A stretch of DNA of 64,000 nucleotides, taken from positions 186,001 to 250,000 of the forward strand of contig NC_015638.1 of NCBI RefSeq assembly GCF_000211855.2, in the 5' to 3' direction. Made by a program: the position numbers and the translations under genes. Shown here one piece after another: positions 53,411 through 62,744 of the stretch (the first letter of the stretch is position 1; every line of letters begins with the position of its first letter). Under the pieces are notes generated by a model. The model was given only the letters and a program-made list of their open reading frames with translations. It was not told where the DNA came from and made no database searches. Source of the stretch: Lacinutrix sp. 5H-3-7-4 (GTDB lineage: Bacteria > Bacteroidota > Bacteroidia > Flavobacteriales > Flavobacteriaceae).

Positions 53411-54229
53411 TTTTTGTAAAATACCGTAGTTAGTCCATTTTAAATTTTCTTTTTTTACAACAGCACGTATTGCTTGGTTTTTATCTATAGCTTCCTGGTT
53501 TACATAACCTCTAGAATGGTCTAAATGTAAACATATTGCATTATACCTTATCTGTTTAGATTTTATACCCATATTAAATAAGCGTTCTCCCATTTCTCTA
53601 TCTTCACCACCATATTGCATACGCTCATCAAAACCATTAACTGCTAAAATATCTTTTTTCCAACCCGAAGCATTATGCCCATTCCAACTAGCATTTGTTG
53701 GCGTTATGGTATTTAAAACCTTTGCTTTTAAAGGTGATGCATTTAATTTATTATTTTTAAAAGATGATGGTAAACCATTTGCCAACAACCATTTTAAGTT
53801 AAAACAGTCTTGAGATAGAATATCCTGTTTTGTTATTTTTTGAGAAATATCCATTGGTAATTTAAAATAACCACCAGATAAAAAGTAACCTTTTTCTCGT
53901 TTGGCGTAATGCGTTTCAACAAAATCTTTTCTCGCCATACAATCGCCATCACTCATTAATATATAATTAGCGTTACAGGCTACAATTGCTTTGTTTAAAA
54001 TTTTTGTTTTTTGAAAACCATTGTCTTCATGCCAAACGTGTTGTATAGGAAATGAAACTTCGTTTTTAATTCGCTCTAACAAATTAAAAGTTGGTTGCTT
54101 AGAGCCATCATCTGCAATAACTATTTCAAAATTTTTAAAGCTTTGTGCCTCGTAACTCCACAGTACTTTTTCTAGCCAAGCTTCGGCATTGTAAGTACTT
54201 ATAATTATTGAGATTTCTGGTTTAACCAT
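53405..54229 (-). CDS. Family 2 glycosyltransferase with C-terminal GT7-like domain
   Basis: This 274-residue GT-A enzyme has ISIIISTYNAEAWLEKVL, IADDGS, and a metal DGDC site. The segment EDNGFQKTKILNKAI follows, and a C-terminal YGGEDREMGERLFNMG, typical of the Glyco_transf_7C extension. It is a paralogue of the gene at 55799-56593 (same ED-x-GF-x-K-x-x-ILNKAI, DGDC, and GGEDxE elements). It probably transfers a sugar in LPS core or O-glycan synthesis. Confidence 0.88.
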   Translation of the reverse strand: MVKPEISIIISTYNAEAWLEKVLWSYEAQSFKNFEIVIADDGSKQPTFNLLERIKNEVSFPIQHVWHEDNGFQKTKILNKAIVACNANYILMSDGDCMARKDFVETHYAKREKGYFLSGGYFKLPMDISQKITKQDILSQDCFNLKWLLANGLPSSFKNNKLNASPLKAKVLNTITPTNASWNGHNASGWKKDILAVNGFDERMQYGGEDREMGERLFNMGIKSKQIRYNAICLHLDHSRGYVNQEAIDKNQAIRAVVKKENLKWTNYGILQKS

Positions 54230-54257
54230 TGATTTTAGATAAAGTCTTTATATATAG

Positions 54258-54265
54258 CAAAAATA
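54258..54265 (-). promoter_or_regulatory. -7 element of the GT2 gene at 54229
   Basis: The minus strand reads TATTTTTG (exact match), 28 bases before the ATG. Confidence 0.5.
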
Positions 54266-54289
54266 GTTATTTTTACACAAAACTTTAGT

Positions 54290-55045
54290 GTGAGGAAAAT
54301 AACAGCAATTATACCTACTAAAAATGAAATTGATAATATTGAAGCAGCTATTGCTTCGGTTTCATTTGCTGATGAGATTTTGGTTATTGATAGTTTTAGT
54401 ACCGATGGTACTTTTGAGAAAGCAACTACTCTAGCCTCACGAGCTATACAGCGTAAGTTTGATTTTTATGGTGTTCAAAAAAATTATGCCATTGCTCAAG
54501 CTGAACATGATTGGATTTTACTTTTGGATGCCGATGAACGCGTTACACCAGAATTAAAAACTGAAATAACCTCACTTTTAAATAAAAATGAAATTTCTCA
54601 CGATGCCTTTAGTATTAAACGTATAAACCATTTTATGGGACAACGTGTACATTACAGTGGCTGGCGAAATGATAGTGTTATTAGGTTATTTAAAAAAGAC
54701 GCTTGTAAATATGATAATAGGCATGTACATGAAGCTTTACAAGTAAACGGAAGTATTGGAAAATTAGAACATAAATTTTTACATTATTCTTACCGTAGTT
54801 TTGATCAATACATGCAAAAAATGAATAAGTATGCCACATTACAAGCTAAAGATTACGATACTAAAACAGGCCAATTAACTGCTTATCATTTTGTAATTAA
54901 ACCTGTTTGGGGCTTTTTAAAACATTATTTAGTACAAAGTGGTTTTCGTGATGGTGTTGTAGGCTTAACCATTGGCTATGTACAAGGTTATGTTGTTTTT
55001 ATGCGTTATGTAAAATTATGGTTGCTGCGTAAAGGTAGAAACTAA
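54290..55045 (+). CDS. Family 2 glycosyltransferase (WaaE/KdtX-like)
   Basis: This 251-residue protein has ITAIIPTKNEIDNIEAAIASV and the metal site DADERVTPE. The ending is membrane-adjacent and hydrophobic (GYVQGYVVFMRYVKLW). This is the pattern of LPS-core beta-glucosyl/heptosyl WaaE-type transferases. The start is GTG at 54290; no in-frame ATG lies near. It is convergent with and overlaps the kinase gene by four bases. Confidence 0.85.
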   Translation: MRKITAIIPTKNEIDNIEAAIASVSFADEILVIDSFSTDGTFEKATTLASRAIQRKFDFYGVQKNYAIAQAEHDWILLLDADERVTPELKTEITSLLNKNEISHDAFSIKRINHFMGQRVHYSGWRNDSVIRLFKKDACKYDNRHVHEALQVNGSIGKLEHKFLHYSYRSFDQYMQKMNKYATLQAKDYDTKTGQLTAYHFVIKPVWGFLKHYLVQSGFRDGVVGLTIGYVQGYVVFMRYVKLWLLRKGRN

Positions 55046-55806
55046 TCGTATTTTTTCCAGAATTTTATTTTTTGTTTTAAGCGTCTACGGCGGTGAAAAG
55101 ATTCTTGAAACGCCTGTGTTTCCTGCCACATTAAATTAAACACTTTACTATAATCTTCATTAATAAGCTTAGCGTATTCATCACTCATAACTTCAATCAT
55201 AGATTTATGAACTGTAAGTTTTGCAAAGTTTTTTATACGTTTTTCAAAAGTCATGGTTTCAAAATTCATTCGGTTTAAGTCTACCAAATAAAATTTATAA
55301 TCACCATTATTATAGTCTATTAATGTATTTCCTGGTGAGTGATCTAAAAAATTTACGCCATTTTCATGTAGGTTAAATGTAAACCTTGTAAAGGCTCTAA
55401 GTATAGCCTCATAGTTAGGTATATTAAAATCTGTAGTTAATTCCCTATAGGTAATGTCGCAATCTAACTGCTCACTTATATAATAACTTTTACCAAATAG
55501 TAAACCAGTATTTATTTCGTAAAATGCTACTGGTTCTGGTGTGCCAATGCCTAATTCTTGTAATTTATTTGCATACTCAAAAGAGCGTTGTGCTTTACTT
55601 TTTCTAAAAAATTTATAAACGACTTTATTTATTGCATTTGGCTTTTTAAAAGATTTAGCATTTAAAACTTTGCCATCTAACTTAAATAAGCGCAAACTGT
55701 TTCTATCTTGATTGCCAAATGCTTCACCTTGAGTTTCATAATTTAATATAAAATGGTCAAGTGCTCTTGTATTGGCTTGATATAGTGGATTTATTACTTT
55801 ACGCAT
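55042..55806 (-). CDS. LPS core kinase-like protein (InaA/WaaP family)
   Basis: This 254-residue protein-kinase-fold enzyme has VNFLDHSPGNTLIDY, where DHSPGN matches the HxDxxxxN catalytic loop variant, followed by VDLNRMNF in the DFG position. Family members phosphorylate LPS core sugars (for example Kdo or heptose). It overlaps the GT2 gene upstream by eight bases, so both are in one transcript with the gene at 57472. Confidence 0.85.
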   Translation of the reverse strand: MRKVINPLYQANTRALDHFILNYETQGEAFGNQDRNSLRLFKLDGKVLNAKSFKKPNAINKVVYKFFRKSKAQRSFEYANKLQELGIGTPEPVAFYEINTGLLFGKSYYISEQLDCDITYRELTTDFNIPNYEAILRAFTRFTFNLHENGVNFLDHSPGNTLIDYNNGDYKFYLVDLNRMNFETMTFEKRIKNFAKLTVHKSMIEVMSDEYAKLINEDYSKVFNLMWQETQAFQESFHRRRRLKQKIKFWKKYD

Positions 55807-56593
55807 TATTTAAATATTTATCTAATCCATTAGTTGCCCAATCTATTTTATTGCTAATGGTTTTTAACTCTATTGTATTGTTTGCTTCTACTCTATCTTT
55901 CGATTTTTCTTTATGCCAGATGTGAAACACAATGCCACGGTAACGCAAACGTCTTGCTTTTACTCCTTTATTATGCATACGCAGCATAAGCTCACTATCT
56001 TCACGTCCCCAACCAGTTATATCTTCATTATAGCCATTTACTGCAATAAAATCTGATTTAAAGTAAGAGGTATTACATCCACGAAATTTTTTTGAAAAGA
56101 AATCTTGCTCTTTATAAAAGCCGCTTAAAAATTTAGAATGAATGGCTCGTGTGCGTTTTTTTATTCCTTTTGAAAACGGTCCAAAATTGGTTTGCTTTTT
56201 TTGAAATAAAACTTCTAAATATGGTTGCTGTATATTTACTCGAGAGCCAAATAAATATTGATTGGCATTTGCAAAAGCCATGTGATCTTTCACAAAATTT
56301 CGATGCATAATACAATCGCCATCTACTTGTATTATATATTCGCCACTTGCTTGCGCTATGGCTTTATTAAGAATTTGAGATTTTCTAAACCCTTTATCTT
56401 CCTGCCAAATGTGTTTTACTGGTATGGTAAATGTTTTTGCATACAGGTCTATTAATGCTTTAGTTTCTTGTGTAGAACCATCATCTGCAATTAAAATTTC
56501 GTTTGGTAATTGCGTTTGGTTTTTAGCACTTTGTAAAACTAACTCTAAAGCTGCTGGCCAATTATATGTAGCGATAAGGAGTGTTGACTTCAA
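55799..56593 (-). CDS. Family 2 glycosyltransferase with C-terminal GT7-like domain
   Basis: This 264-residue GT-A enzyme has LLIATYNWPAALELVL, IADDGST, GDCI metal site (VDGDC) and GWGREDSELMLRMHNKG. It is a paralogue of the product of 53405-54229. It sits in a minus-strand unit with the kinase (overlap of 8 bases) and the GT gene upstream (gap of 6 bases). It likely builds the LPS core that the kinase then phosphorylates (inference). Confidence 0.87.
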   Translation of the reverse strand: MKSTLLIATYNWPAALELVLQSAKNQTQLPNEILIADDGSTQETKALIDLYAKTFTIPVKHIWQEDKGFRKSQILNKAIAQASGEYIIQVDGDCIMHRNFVKDHMAFANANQYLFGSRVNIQQPYLEVLFQKKQTNFGPFSKGIKKRTRAIHSKFLSGFYKEQDFFSKKFRGCNTSYFKSDFIAVNGYNEDITGWGREDSELMLRMHNKGVKARRLRYRGIVFHIWHKEKSKDRVEANNTIELKTISNKIDWATNGLDKYLNNA

Positions 56594-56599
56594 AATAAA

Positions 56600-57472
56600 T
56601 TACTTAAAAAGGTATTTAAAAAACTGTCCTAAGTTTTTTTTAAAAATAAAAACCTTAGATTTATATAATCCTTTTTCTTTTTCTTTTTTAAAATTTTCAA
56701 AAAGCTCTGTAAAGTTTGATCCTTTAACAAAATCCAAGTGTTTCCATTTTTCTGGTTCTAAAAAGAAAAAATCTTGCATGTCTTTATAATTAGACTCATT
56801 TACAGCATCCCATTTTTTCATGAAACCGTCAACATCTACCTCTTCATTATGTCCCCAATTAGTGAGCTTTGTGATTAAATCTTCACGATCTCTAGAAATA
56901 CTTTCGTGTAAAATTAAAGCATTAAAATAAATTACTTTACCATGCGTTTTTCTTCCAATTTTATAATCTGGATAATTAGTTGCAACTACAGTTTTGGTTG
57001 CTTCATTTACATACAAATAACCATTTTCTGTTTTTTTATATAAACTTACATGAAATGGTTGTATTTGTATTTTATGTTTTTCAGGGTTTGTTAAATAAGC
57101 ATCTTTACTTTTTAAAAACTTTACAAAACGTTCAAAGTTTATAAAATACTCATCGGCATCCAGTTGAATTATCCAATTACCAATTCCCATTTTTTCGGCC
57201 ATCATTTTACGCTCACGCACTTCGCATTGCATGGTTGTTAGTTCTGGCTTACAAAAATTATCTTCGTAAATAACTATTTTATTCTCTGTGTCAAAGGTTT
57301 TTATCCAATTAAAAAAAGAATCATCAATAGTAATTGGTGATCCATTCCAGGTTTTTCGGTCTATATCAACCGCTAAAAAAATAGTATCGGCTAATTTATA
57401 AACTAAAGGAATAGCATTTTTAAGCAATTCGTAATCGTAAGAGACTAAAAAGCCTACTTGAATTTTTTTCAT
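56600..57472 (-). CDS. Glycosyltransferase-like protein with DxD motif
   Basis: This 290-residue protein starts MKKIQVGFLVSYDYELLKNAIP. The start at 57472 is chosen because an upstream ATG at 57523 lies outside the predicted promoter and adds a non-homologous extension. It has WIIQLDADEYF (DxD metal site) and KTHGKVIYFNALILHESI. It resembles the GT2/DUF-type glycosyl transferases without the C-terminal GT7 domain. First gene of a three-gene minus-strand unit with GT2 and kinase. Confidence 0.8.
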   Translation of the reverse strand: MKKIQVGFLVSYDYELLKNAIPLVYKLADTIFLAVDIDRKTWNGSPITIDDSFFNWIKTFDTENKIVIYEDNFCKPELTTMQCEVRERKMMAEKMGIGNWIIQLDADEYFINFERFVKFLKSKDAYLTNPEKHKIQIQPFHVSLYKKTENGYLYVNEATKTVVATNYPDYKIGRKTHGKVIYFNALILHESISRDREDLITKLTNWGHNEEVDVDGFMKKWDAVNESNYKDMQDFFFLEPEKWKHLDFVKGSNFTELFENFKKEKEKGLYKSKVFIFKKNLGQFFKYLFK

Positions 57473-57501
57473 AAAAAGTAATTCTGTTTTAAAACAAAAA
57501 A

Positions 57502-57509
57502 CAAAGATA
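57502..57509 (-). promoter_or_regulatory. -7 element of the 57472 gene unit
   Basis: The minus strand reads TATCTTTG (exact match), 29 bases before the ATG at 57472. It fixes the start of the three-gene unit. Confidence 0.55.
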
Positions 57510-57547
57510 CAATTCTTTAACATACCTTGTAGCTTTACAAAAAACTG

Positions 57548-57555
57548 TACCTTTG
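57548..57555 (+). promoter_or_regulatory. Promoter of the GT gene at 57589
   Basis: TACCTTTG is preceded by TTG at 57527-57529 with an 18-base spacer, close to the full Bacteroidetes -33/-7 arrangement. Confidence 0.65.
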
Positions 57556-57588
57556 AGTTTGAAAAATAACTAGCGACAACTTGCGTTT

Positions 57589-58539
57589 ATGAAAATTACC
57601 TTAATAAGTTTTGATTATTGGAATTACGACCAACATATTGTAAAAGCATTACAAAAAAAAGGGATTGAAGCTACACATATAGATATTAGTAAGTTTAAAT
57701 ATAAATACCGTTCGGTATTTGAAAAACTTAAAAATTTTGTTTTAAAGACATTTTTTAACAAGAATATAAAAAAAATTAAACGCTTAGAATATATTACTAA
57801 TACACTTGAAAGTTTAGGCAAACAAGATGCTATTTTAGTTATAAGGCCAGATTTAATACCATTAGCAGTTCACACAAAAATAAAGACTTTTACAAACCAG
57901 TATATCGCTTATATTTACGATAGTTGTGTACGCTTTCCTGTGGACCATTTATTAAATGGTGTTTTTGATTCTATTTATTCTTTTGATTTAAAAGATGTTG
58001 AAAAATATGGTTTTAAACACATTACTAATTTTATTTATTTAGAGAAGCAACCTATAAAAACGGAGTACAAATATGATGCTTTTATAGTATTGTCTCCAGA
58101 CGAAAGACTTACTCAACTTAATAGTATTGCACAACAATTTGATGCTTTAAATATTAGTTACAAATTTGTAACTGTAAGCTCTAGAAAACCGGTTGGTTTA
58201 TATAAAAATATTGAGCATACTAGCACAGAGATTAAAGCTGATGAACTTAAAGAGCATCTTGATAACTCTAGAATAATTTTAGACTTAGTTCGTGATGGAC
58301 ATAATGGCTTAAGTTTTAGGATTTTTGAAGCTTTAGCTTATCAGAAAAAAATAATAACTACAAATGCTTCTGTAAAGAATTATGCTTTTTATAACCCTAA
58401 TAATATTATGGTTATAGATAGTAAAAACCCTAAAATTGATGCTTCCTTTTTTAATACACCGTACCAGGTTTTACCAGAGGATATATACCACGAATTTACT
58501 GTAGATAATTTTACAGATACTGTTTTTAAACTTAAATAA
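57589..58539 (+). CDS. Glycosyltransferase, GT-B (CgeB-like)
   Basis: This 316-residue protein has MKITLISFDYWNYDQHIVKALQ and a C-terminal DLVRDGHNGLSFRIFEALAYQKKIITTN. That resembles the Glyco_trans_1_2 family (spore-coat CgeB-like), in which the Glu in RIFEALA contacts the nucleotide. It probably acts on LPS or a surface polysaccharide. It ends one base from the convergent GT4 gene. Confidence 0.8.
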   Translation: MKITLISFDYWNYDQHIVKALQKKGIEATHIDISKFKYKYRSVFEKLKNFVLKTFFNKNIKKIKRLEYITNTLESLGKQDAILVIRPDLIPLAVHTKIKTFTNQYIAYIYDSCVRFPVDHLLNGVFDSIYSFDLKDVEKYGFKHITNFIYLEKQPIKTEYKYDAFIVLSPDERLTQLNSIAQQFDALNISYKFVTVSSRKPVGLYKNIEHTSTEIKADELKEHLDNSRIILDLVRDGHNGLSFRIFEALAYQKKIITTNASVKNYAFYNPNNIMVIDSKNPKIDASFFNTPYQVLPEDIYHEFTVDNFTDTVFKLK

Positions 58540-58540
58540 G

Positions 58541-59767
58541 TTAGCGTTTTAAAACCTGATCTATTGTACTGCTAATATGCTTTAGAGAAAATGGCTGAAT
58601 AATTTTTGGTGAGAAATCACTTAACTCATTCCATAACTCATTATTAGTATAAAGCGCCACAATTTGATTAGCAAAGTCTCTTTTATTATTTGCAATCATG
58701 GTTTGACTAAATGGAGAAAAATCGAAACCTTCTGCTCCAATATCTGTAGTTACAACTGGTAAACTATACTCAAAACTTTGTCCTATTTTTCCTTTAACAC
58801 CTGCGCCATATTTTAATGGCGCCACAAATAATTTTGCTGTTTTATAATAGAGAGACACATCTTCTACAAAACCTATAACATTAAACTTTTTAGAGTGAAG
58901 CTCTAAAACCGTTTGTGTTGGATAACTACCAACAATATTAACTTTAATCTCTGGATGTGTTTCCCAAACCAATGGCATAATTTCATTATGTAAATACAAT
59001 ACAGCATCTTCATTTGGCATGTGCTTAAACCCACCAACAAATAGCAAATCTTTACGGTTTTCTACTGTTAAAAATTCATCTGTTTTTTTTATATAATCGT
59101 GAACATTACCTATAACGACCATTTTTTCTGGCTTATTATAATGTTTCAGTAGTTCGGTTTTATCATCTTCAGAAATTACTATAATACTATCGGCTTGATT
59201 GCAGTTATTTAATTCTATTTGTAAATAGCGTTCTGCTTCAGTTTTTGTGTTTAAATCTTGTGAGTCTTTAAATTCTCTACTTAACCTTAAATAATGAAAA
59301 TCTACCATATCAAAAACCAACTTAATATTAGTATTTGCTTGTTTTATTTGTTGGTAATATTTTTCAAAAATATTTGGTCTATGTAACCATGCAATATCAA
59401 GTTTTTCTGCAATTTTATATATAAAAAGTTCTTTAGTTACCAATACATCACTTTGGTCTATTGTTGGCTCGTAAACATTTACACCAAGTGCTTTAAACTT
59501 TTCTATATAATCGCTTTTATACTTGTATTGCTTTAAATCTGCTACTAAAAATACAGCAACATCTTTTTCTAAAAGTAATTTTATAATTTCGGTTAAACGT
59601 CTAGAACCAGAATCTTTATTAAATTCTGGCACAATTTGATCTATAATTAAAACATTAGTTTTTTTAAAAACGTAGTGTTCTAAATTAAAACGCTTATTCT
59701 CCTTAATTAAACGGTTTCTAAGTGCATTATTTTTGTACTTAACTTTTATTTTTTTGAAAAAACTCAT
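58541..59767 (-). CDS. Family 4-like glycosyltransferase
   Basis: This 408-residue GT-B enzyme has an N-terminal VLIIDQIVPEFNKDSGSRR and a C-terminal nucleotide-sugar half with DLLFVGGFKHMPNEDAV. The loop KGKIGQSFEYSLPVVTTDIGAEGF contains the E-x7-E-type element. The preceding pyruvyl-transferase gene ends 49 bases upstream, so the two are likely cotranscribed. Confidence 0.87.
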   Translation of the reverse strand: MSFFKKIKVKYKNNALRNRLIKENKRFNLEHYVFKKTNVLIIDQIVPEFNKDSGSRRLTEIIKLLLEKDVAVFLVADLKQYKYKSDYIEKFKALGVNVYEPTIDQSDVLVTKELFIYKIAEKLDIAWLHRPNIFEKYYQQIKQANTNIKLVFDMVDFHYLRLSREFKDSQDLNTKTEAERYLQIELNNCNQADSIIVISEDDKTELLKHYNKPEKMVVIGNVHDYIKKTDEFLTVENRKDLLFVGGFKHMPNEDAVLYLHNEIMPLVWETHPEIKVNIVGSYPTQTVLELHSKKFNVIGFVEDVSLYYKTAKLFVAPLKYGAGVKGKIGQSFEYSLPVVTTDIGAEGFDFSPFSQTMIANNKRDFANQIVALYTNNELWNELSDFSPKIIQPFSLKHISSTIDQVLKR

Positions 59768-59816
59768 AGAATATATTACATCATTTAGGTTGCATTAAAA
59801 ACCATATGTATTAAAT

Positions 59817-60701
59817 TTATTGAAAATATTTAGCATTAAAAGCGTCTACTTCTGTCTCCATTTTTTCTATCATATTTTCCATTATAGACTCTGTAGATAA
59901 ATTGAACAAAATACTTTCATGCTGAGACAGTTTAGATATTAAATGGTCGCGATTTGCTTTTTTATAAGCTGCTTTCGAGATTTTAAACCATTTTTTTCGT
60001 TTTAATATTGGCGCTTCAATAAAACTATTTTCTTTAATATCTATAGACAACATCCAATCGTTCCATTTCCATTCACTTACACGTTCTCCTTCGTACATAT
60101 GTGCATTAAAACGTAAACGTTTCCAAGGTACTCTTAAAGCATCTGCCAGAATACAACCATGCATTGCTTCACTTATAACTTGTTCACTTTCTGCAATATC
60201 AATCATAAATTGTTCTACGTTACCATCTGTTGGTAAAATAAGATTCCAACCTAAGCCATCGCAAATAGATTTCCAGTCTACTTTATCTAATGATTTAAAA
60301 TACGGTATAAAACTAATTTTATGTTTTTTAGGTAAGTTTAAATAGGTTTTATATTGCGGCAAAAGTGCTAAAAAATAAGCACCATCTGCAATGTAGTTAT
60401 TAGCTTCTTTTGTTAACCTTAATGAGCTATAAGGACCACGTACAAATCTAATATCCCAAGAGTCATCAAAATTAAAGTTTTCATTTATAGAGCGAACTCC
60501 TGTACTAAAAATTACTTTTTTTTCGCTTTTATTAGCTAGTTCTATAAATTTCGAGTTGCCCATTAAAATTGAGCCAATACCCATAAAAGCAACATCGTTT
60601 CGTTTATTAAAAAAGTTGTCTCCAAAAACTTTAGGCCATATCCATAAATTTAAATCGTCTCCAAAATTTCCATGATCTGATTTATAATAAACTAATTTCA
60701 T
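59817..60701 (-). CDS. Polysaccharide pyruvyl transferase family protein
   Basis: This 294-residue protein has the family opening YYKSDHGNFGDDLNLWIWP. FMGIGSILMG, then FVRGPYSSL, an AESEQVISEAMHGCILADAL motif (sugar/PEP region) and KWNDWM follow. Members add pyruvyl groups to or otherwise modify cell-surface glycans. It has a consensus -7 element 16 bases before the ATG and heads a two-gene unit with the GT4 gene. Confidence 0.87.
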   Translation of the reverse strand: MKLVYYKSDHGNFGDDLNLWIWPKVFGDNFFNKRNDVAFMGIGSILMGNSKFIELANKSEKKVIFSTGVRSINENFNFDDSWDIRFVRGPYSSLRLTKEANNYIADGAYFLALLPQYKTYLNLPKKHKISFIPYFKSLDKVDWKSICDGLGWNLILPTDGNVEQFMIDIAESEQVISEAMHGCILADALRVPWKRLRFNAHMYEGERVSEWKWNDWMLSIDIKENSFIEAPILKRKKWFKISKAAYKKANRDHLISKLSQHESILFNLSTESIMENMIEKMETEVDAFNAKYFQ

Positions 60702-60702
60702 T

Positions 60703-60710
60703 TACTTTTG
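60703..60710 (+). promoter_or_regulatory. -7 element of the Sua5-CCA-GNAT unit
   Basis: TACTTTTG, an exact match, overlaps the start codon region of the divergent pyruvyl-transferase gene. Confidence 0.5.
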
Positions 60711-60717
60711 TTTTACG

Positions 60718-60725
60718 CAAATATA
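60718..60725 (-). promoter_or_regulatory. -7 element of the pyruvyl transferase gene
   Basis: The minus strand reads TATATTTG (exact match), 16 bases before the ATG. It lies only 7 bases from the plus-strand -7 element at 60703. Confidence 0.55.
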
Positions 60726-60739
60726 TAATAAAATTGAGT

Positions 60740-61306
60740 GTGGATATTAAATTACTTACTACCGAAGCTGTCACTGTTTTAAAACAAGGTGGCATTATTT
60801 TATACCCAACAGATACTGTTTGGGGTATTGGTTGCGATGCAACAAATTATAATGCTGTTAAAAAAGTTTATAAACTTAAAAACCGTGAAGAAAGTAAAGC
60901 ATTAATTTGTTTGGTTAATAATTATAGTATGCTAGAAAAGCATGTTGATAATGTACCAAATATAGCTTACGACATTTTAGATTTAGCTATAAATCCAACT
61001 ACAGTGATTTATGATAATCCAGCTGGAGTTGCAGAGAATTTAATTGCAGAAGACAATACACTTGCCATTAGAGTTACTCAAGATAAATTTTGCCAGCACC
61101 TTATAAAATATTTAGGAAAACCTATTGTATCTACATCTGCTAACTTAGCAGGAAATCCAACTCCAAAATCGTTTAAAGAAATAGACGAAGCCATTTTAAA
61201 AGGTGTGGATTATGTCGTAAATTTGCAAACAGAAAAAAGGTCTACAAACCCATCAACTATTATAAAGTTGAGTAATAACGGAAACGTTAAAATTATTAGG
61301 GAGTAG
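60740..61306 (+). CDS. L-threonylcarbamoyladenylate synthase (Sua5/YciO/YrdC family)
   Basis: This protein of 188 residues makes threonylcarbamoyl-AMP for the t6A tRNA modification. It has [22 protein letters not shown], KSRExx-like [13 protein letters not shown], and [12 protein letters not shown]. The length fits the short YrdC/TsaC type without a Sua5 C-terminal domain. The start is GTG at 60740; an in-frame TTG at 60734 would add two residues, and no ATG is present. The CCA-adding enzyme follows after 17 bases. Confidence 0.92.
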   Translation: MDIKLLTTEAVTVLKQGGIILYPTDTVWGIGCDATNYNAVKKVYKLKNREESKALICLVNNYSMLEKHVDNVPNIAYDILDLAINPTTVIYDNPAGVAENLIAEDNTLAIRVTQDKFCQHLIKYLGKPIVSTSANLAGNPTPKSFKEIDEAILKGVDYVVNLQTEKRSTNPSTIIKLSNNGNVKIIRE

Positions 61307-61323
61307 CAAGGTTTGCATATACA

Positions 61324-62742
61324 ATGAATCACAAAAAAGCACTTAAACACAACATATTTAAAATCATTTCCCAATCTGCTAAAGAGTTAAATCTTGATAG
61401 CTATGTAATTGGTGGTTTTGTACGCGATTATTTATTACAACGCGGCAACGCTAAAGATATAGATATAGTTGCTGTTGGTAGTGGTATCGCTCTTGCAAAG
61501 CAAGTTGCAAAAAACTTACCAAATAAGCCAAAAGTTCAAGTATTTAAAACGTATGGCACAGCAATGCTTAAATATAACGACATAGAAGTTGAATTTGTTG
61601 GTGCTAGAAAAGAATCTTACAACGAAAACAGCAGAAATCCTGTTGTAGAAAACGGCACTTTACAAGATGACCAAAACCGAAGAGATTTTAGCATAAATGC
61701 TTTGGCTTTAGATTTATCGCAAGATAATTTTGGAGATTTATTAGACCCTTTTAATGGTGTAGAAGATTTACAAAACAAAATTATACGCACACCTTTAGAC
61801 CCAGATATTACGTATAGTGATGACCCTTTACGCATGATGCGAGCTATACGTTTTGCTACGCAATTAGGTTTTACTATAGAAAAAGAATCGTTAGATGCTA
61901 TTACGAGAAACAACAATAGAATTAAAATAATTACCAAAGAACGTATTGTTGTAGAATTAAATAAAATATTAGAAAGTAAAACACCATCAATTGGCTTTTT
62001 ATTACTAGAACAAACGGGATTACTTAAACATATTTTACCAGAATTAACGGCTTTAAAAGGTATTGATGAAGTTGAAGGCCAACGCCATAAAGACAATTTC
62101 TACCACACACTTGAAGTTGTAGATAATATAGCAAAACATACAGATGACGTTTGGTTGCGTTGGGCTGCATTATTACACGACATTGGAAAAGCACCAACAA
62201 AAAAATTCTCTAAAAAAGTAGGCTGGACATTTCATGCGCACGAATTTGAAGGCTCAAAAATGGTATATCATTTATTTAAGCGTTTAAAAATGCCGCTTAA
62301 TGAGAAAATGAAATTTGTTCAAAAATTAGTATTTATGAGCTCGCGACCAATTGTTTTAGCTCAAGATATTGTAACAGATTCTGCCGTAAGACGCTTGGTT
62401 TTTGATGCTGGAGATTATGTAGATGATTTAATGACACTTTGTGAAGCAGATATTACAACCAAAAACCCTAAGAAATTTAATAAATACCACAACAACTTTA
62501 AAATTGTTAGAGAAAAAATAATTGAAGTTGAAGAGAAAGATAGTATTAGAAATTTTCAACCACCAGTAACTGGTGAAGAGATAATGAAAACCTTTAATTT
62601 AAAACCATCTAGAGAAATAGGTATAATTAAAGAAGCCATAAAAGAAGCTATTTTAGAAGGTGAAATACCTAACGAACATGAAGCCGCTTTTAATTTAATG
62701 CTAGAAAAAGGAAAAGCTTTAGGTTTAAAAACAAATCTATAA
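61324..62742 (+). CDS. CCA tRNA nucleotidyltransferase with HD domain
   Basis: This 472-residue enzyme has a class II nucleotidyltransferase head ([20 protein letters not shown] with the DxD pair), a neck/body with [12 protein letters not shown] and [20 protein letters not shown], and an HD phosphohydrolase domain ([15 protein letters not shown], then [10 protein letters not shown]). It repairs or adds the CCA end of tRNA. It is cotranscribed with the YrdC gene and a GNAT gene two bases after its stop. Confidence 0.93.
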   Translation: MNHKKALKHNIFKIISQSAKELNLDSYVIGGFVRDYLLQRGNAKDIDIVAVGSGIALAKQVAKNLPNKPKVQVFKTYGTAMLKYNDIEVEFVGARKESYNENSRNPVVENGTLQDDQNRRDFSINALALDLSQDNFGDLLDPFNGVEDLQNKIIRTPLDPDITYSDDPLRMMRAIRFATQLGFTIEKESLDAITRNNNRIKIITKERIVVELNKILESKTPSIGFLLLEQTGLLKHILPELTALKGIDEVEGQRHKDNFYHTLEVVDNIAKHTDDVWLRWAALLHDIGKAPTKKFSKKVGWTFHAHEFEGSKMVYHLFKRLKMPLNEKMKFVQKLVFMSSRPIVLAQDIVTDSAVRRLVFDAGDYVDDLMTLCEADITTKNPKKFNKYHNNFKIVREKIIEVEEKDSIRNFQPPVTGEEIMKTFNLKPSREIGIIKEAIKEAILEGEIPNEHEAAFNLMLEKGKALGLKTNL

Positions 62743-62744
62743 CA

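Noticed and set aside
61617-62096. 159-residue minus-strand ORF inside the CCA-adding enzyme gene
   Set aside because: Antisense to conserved catalytic motifs of a clear gene, with no promoter.
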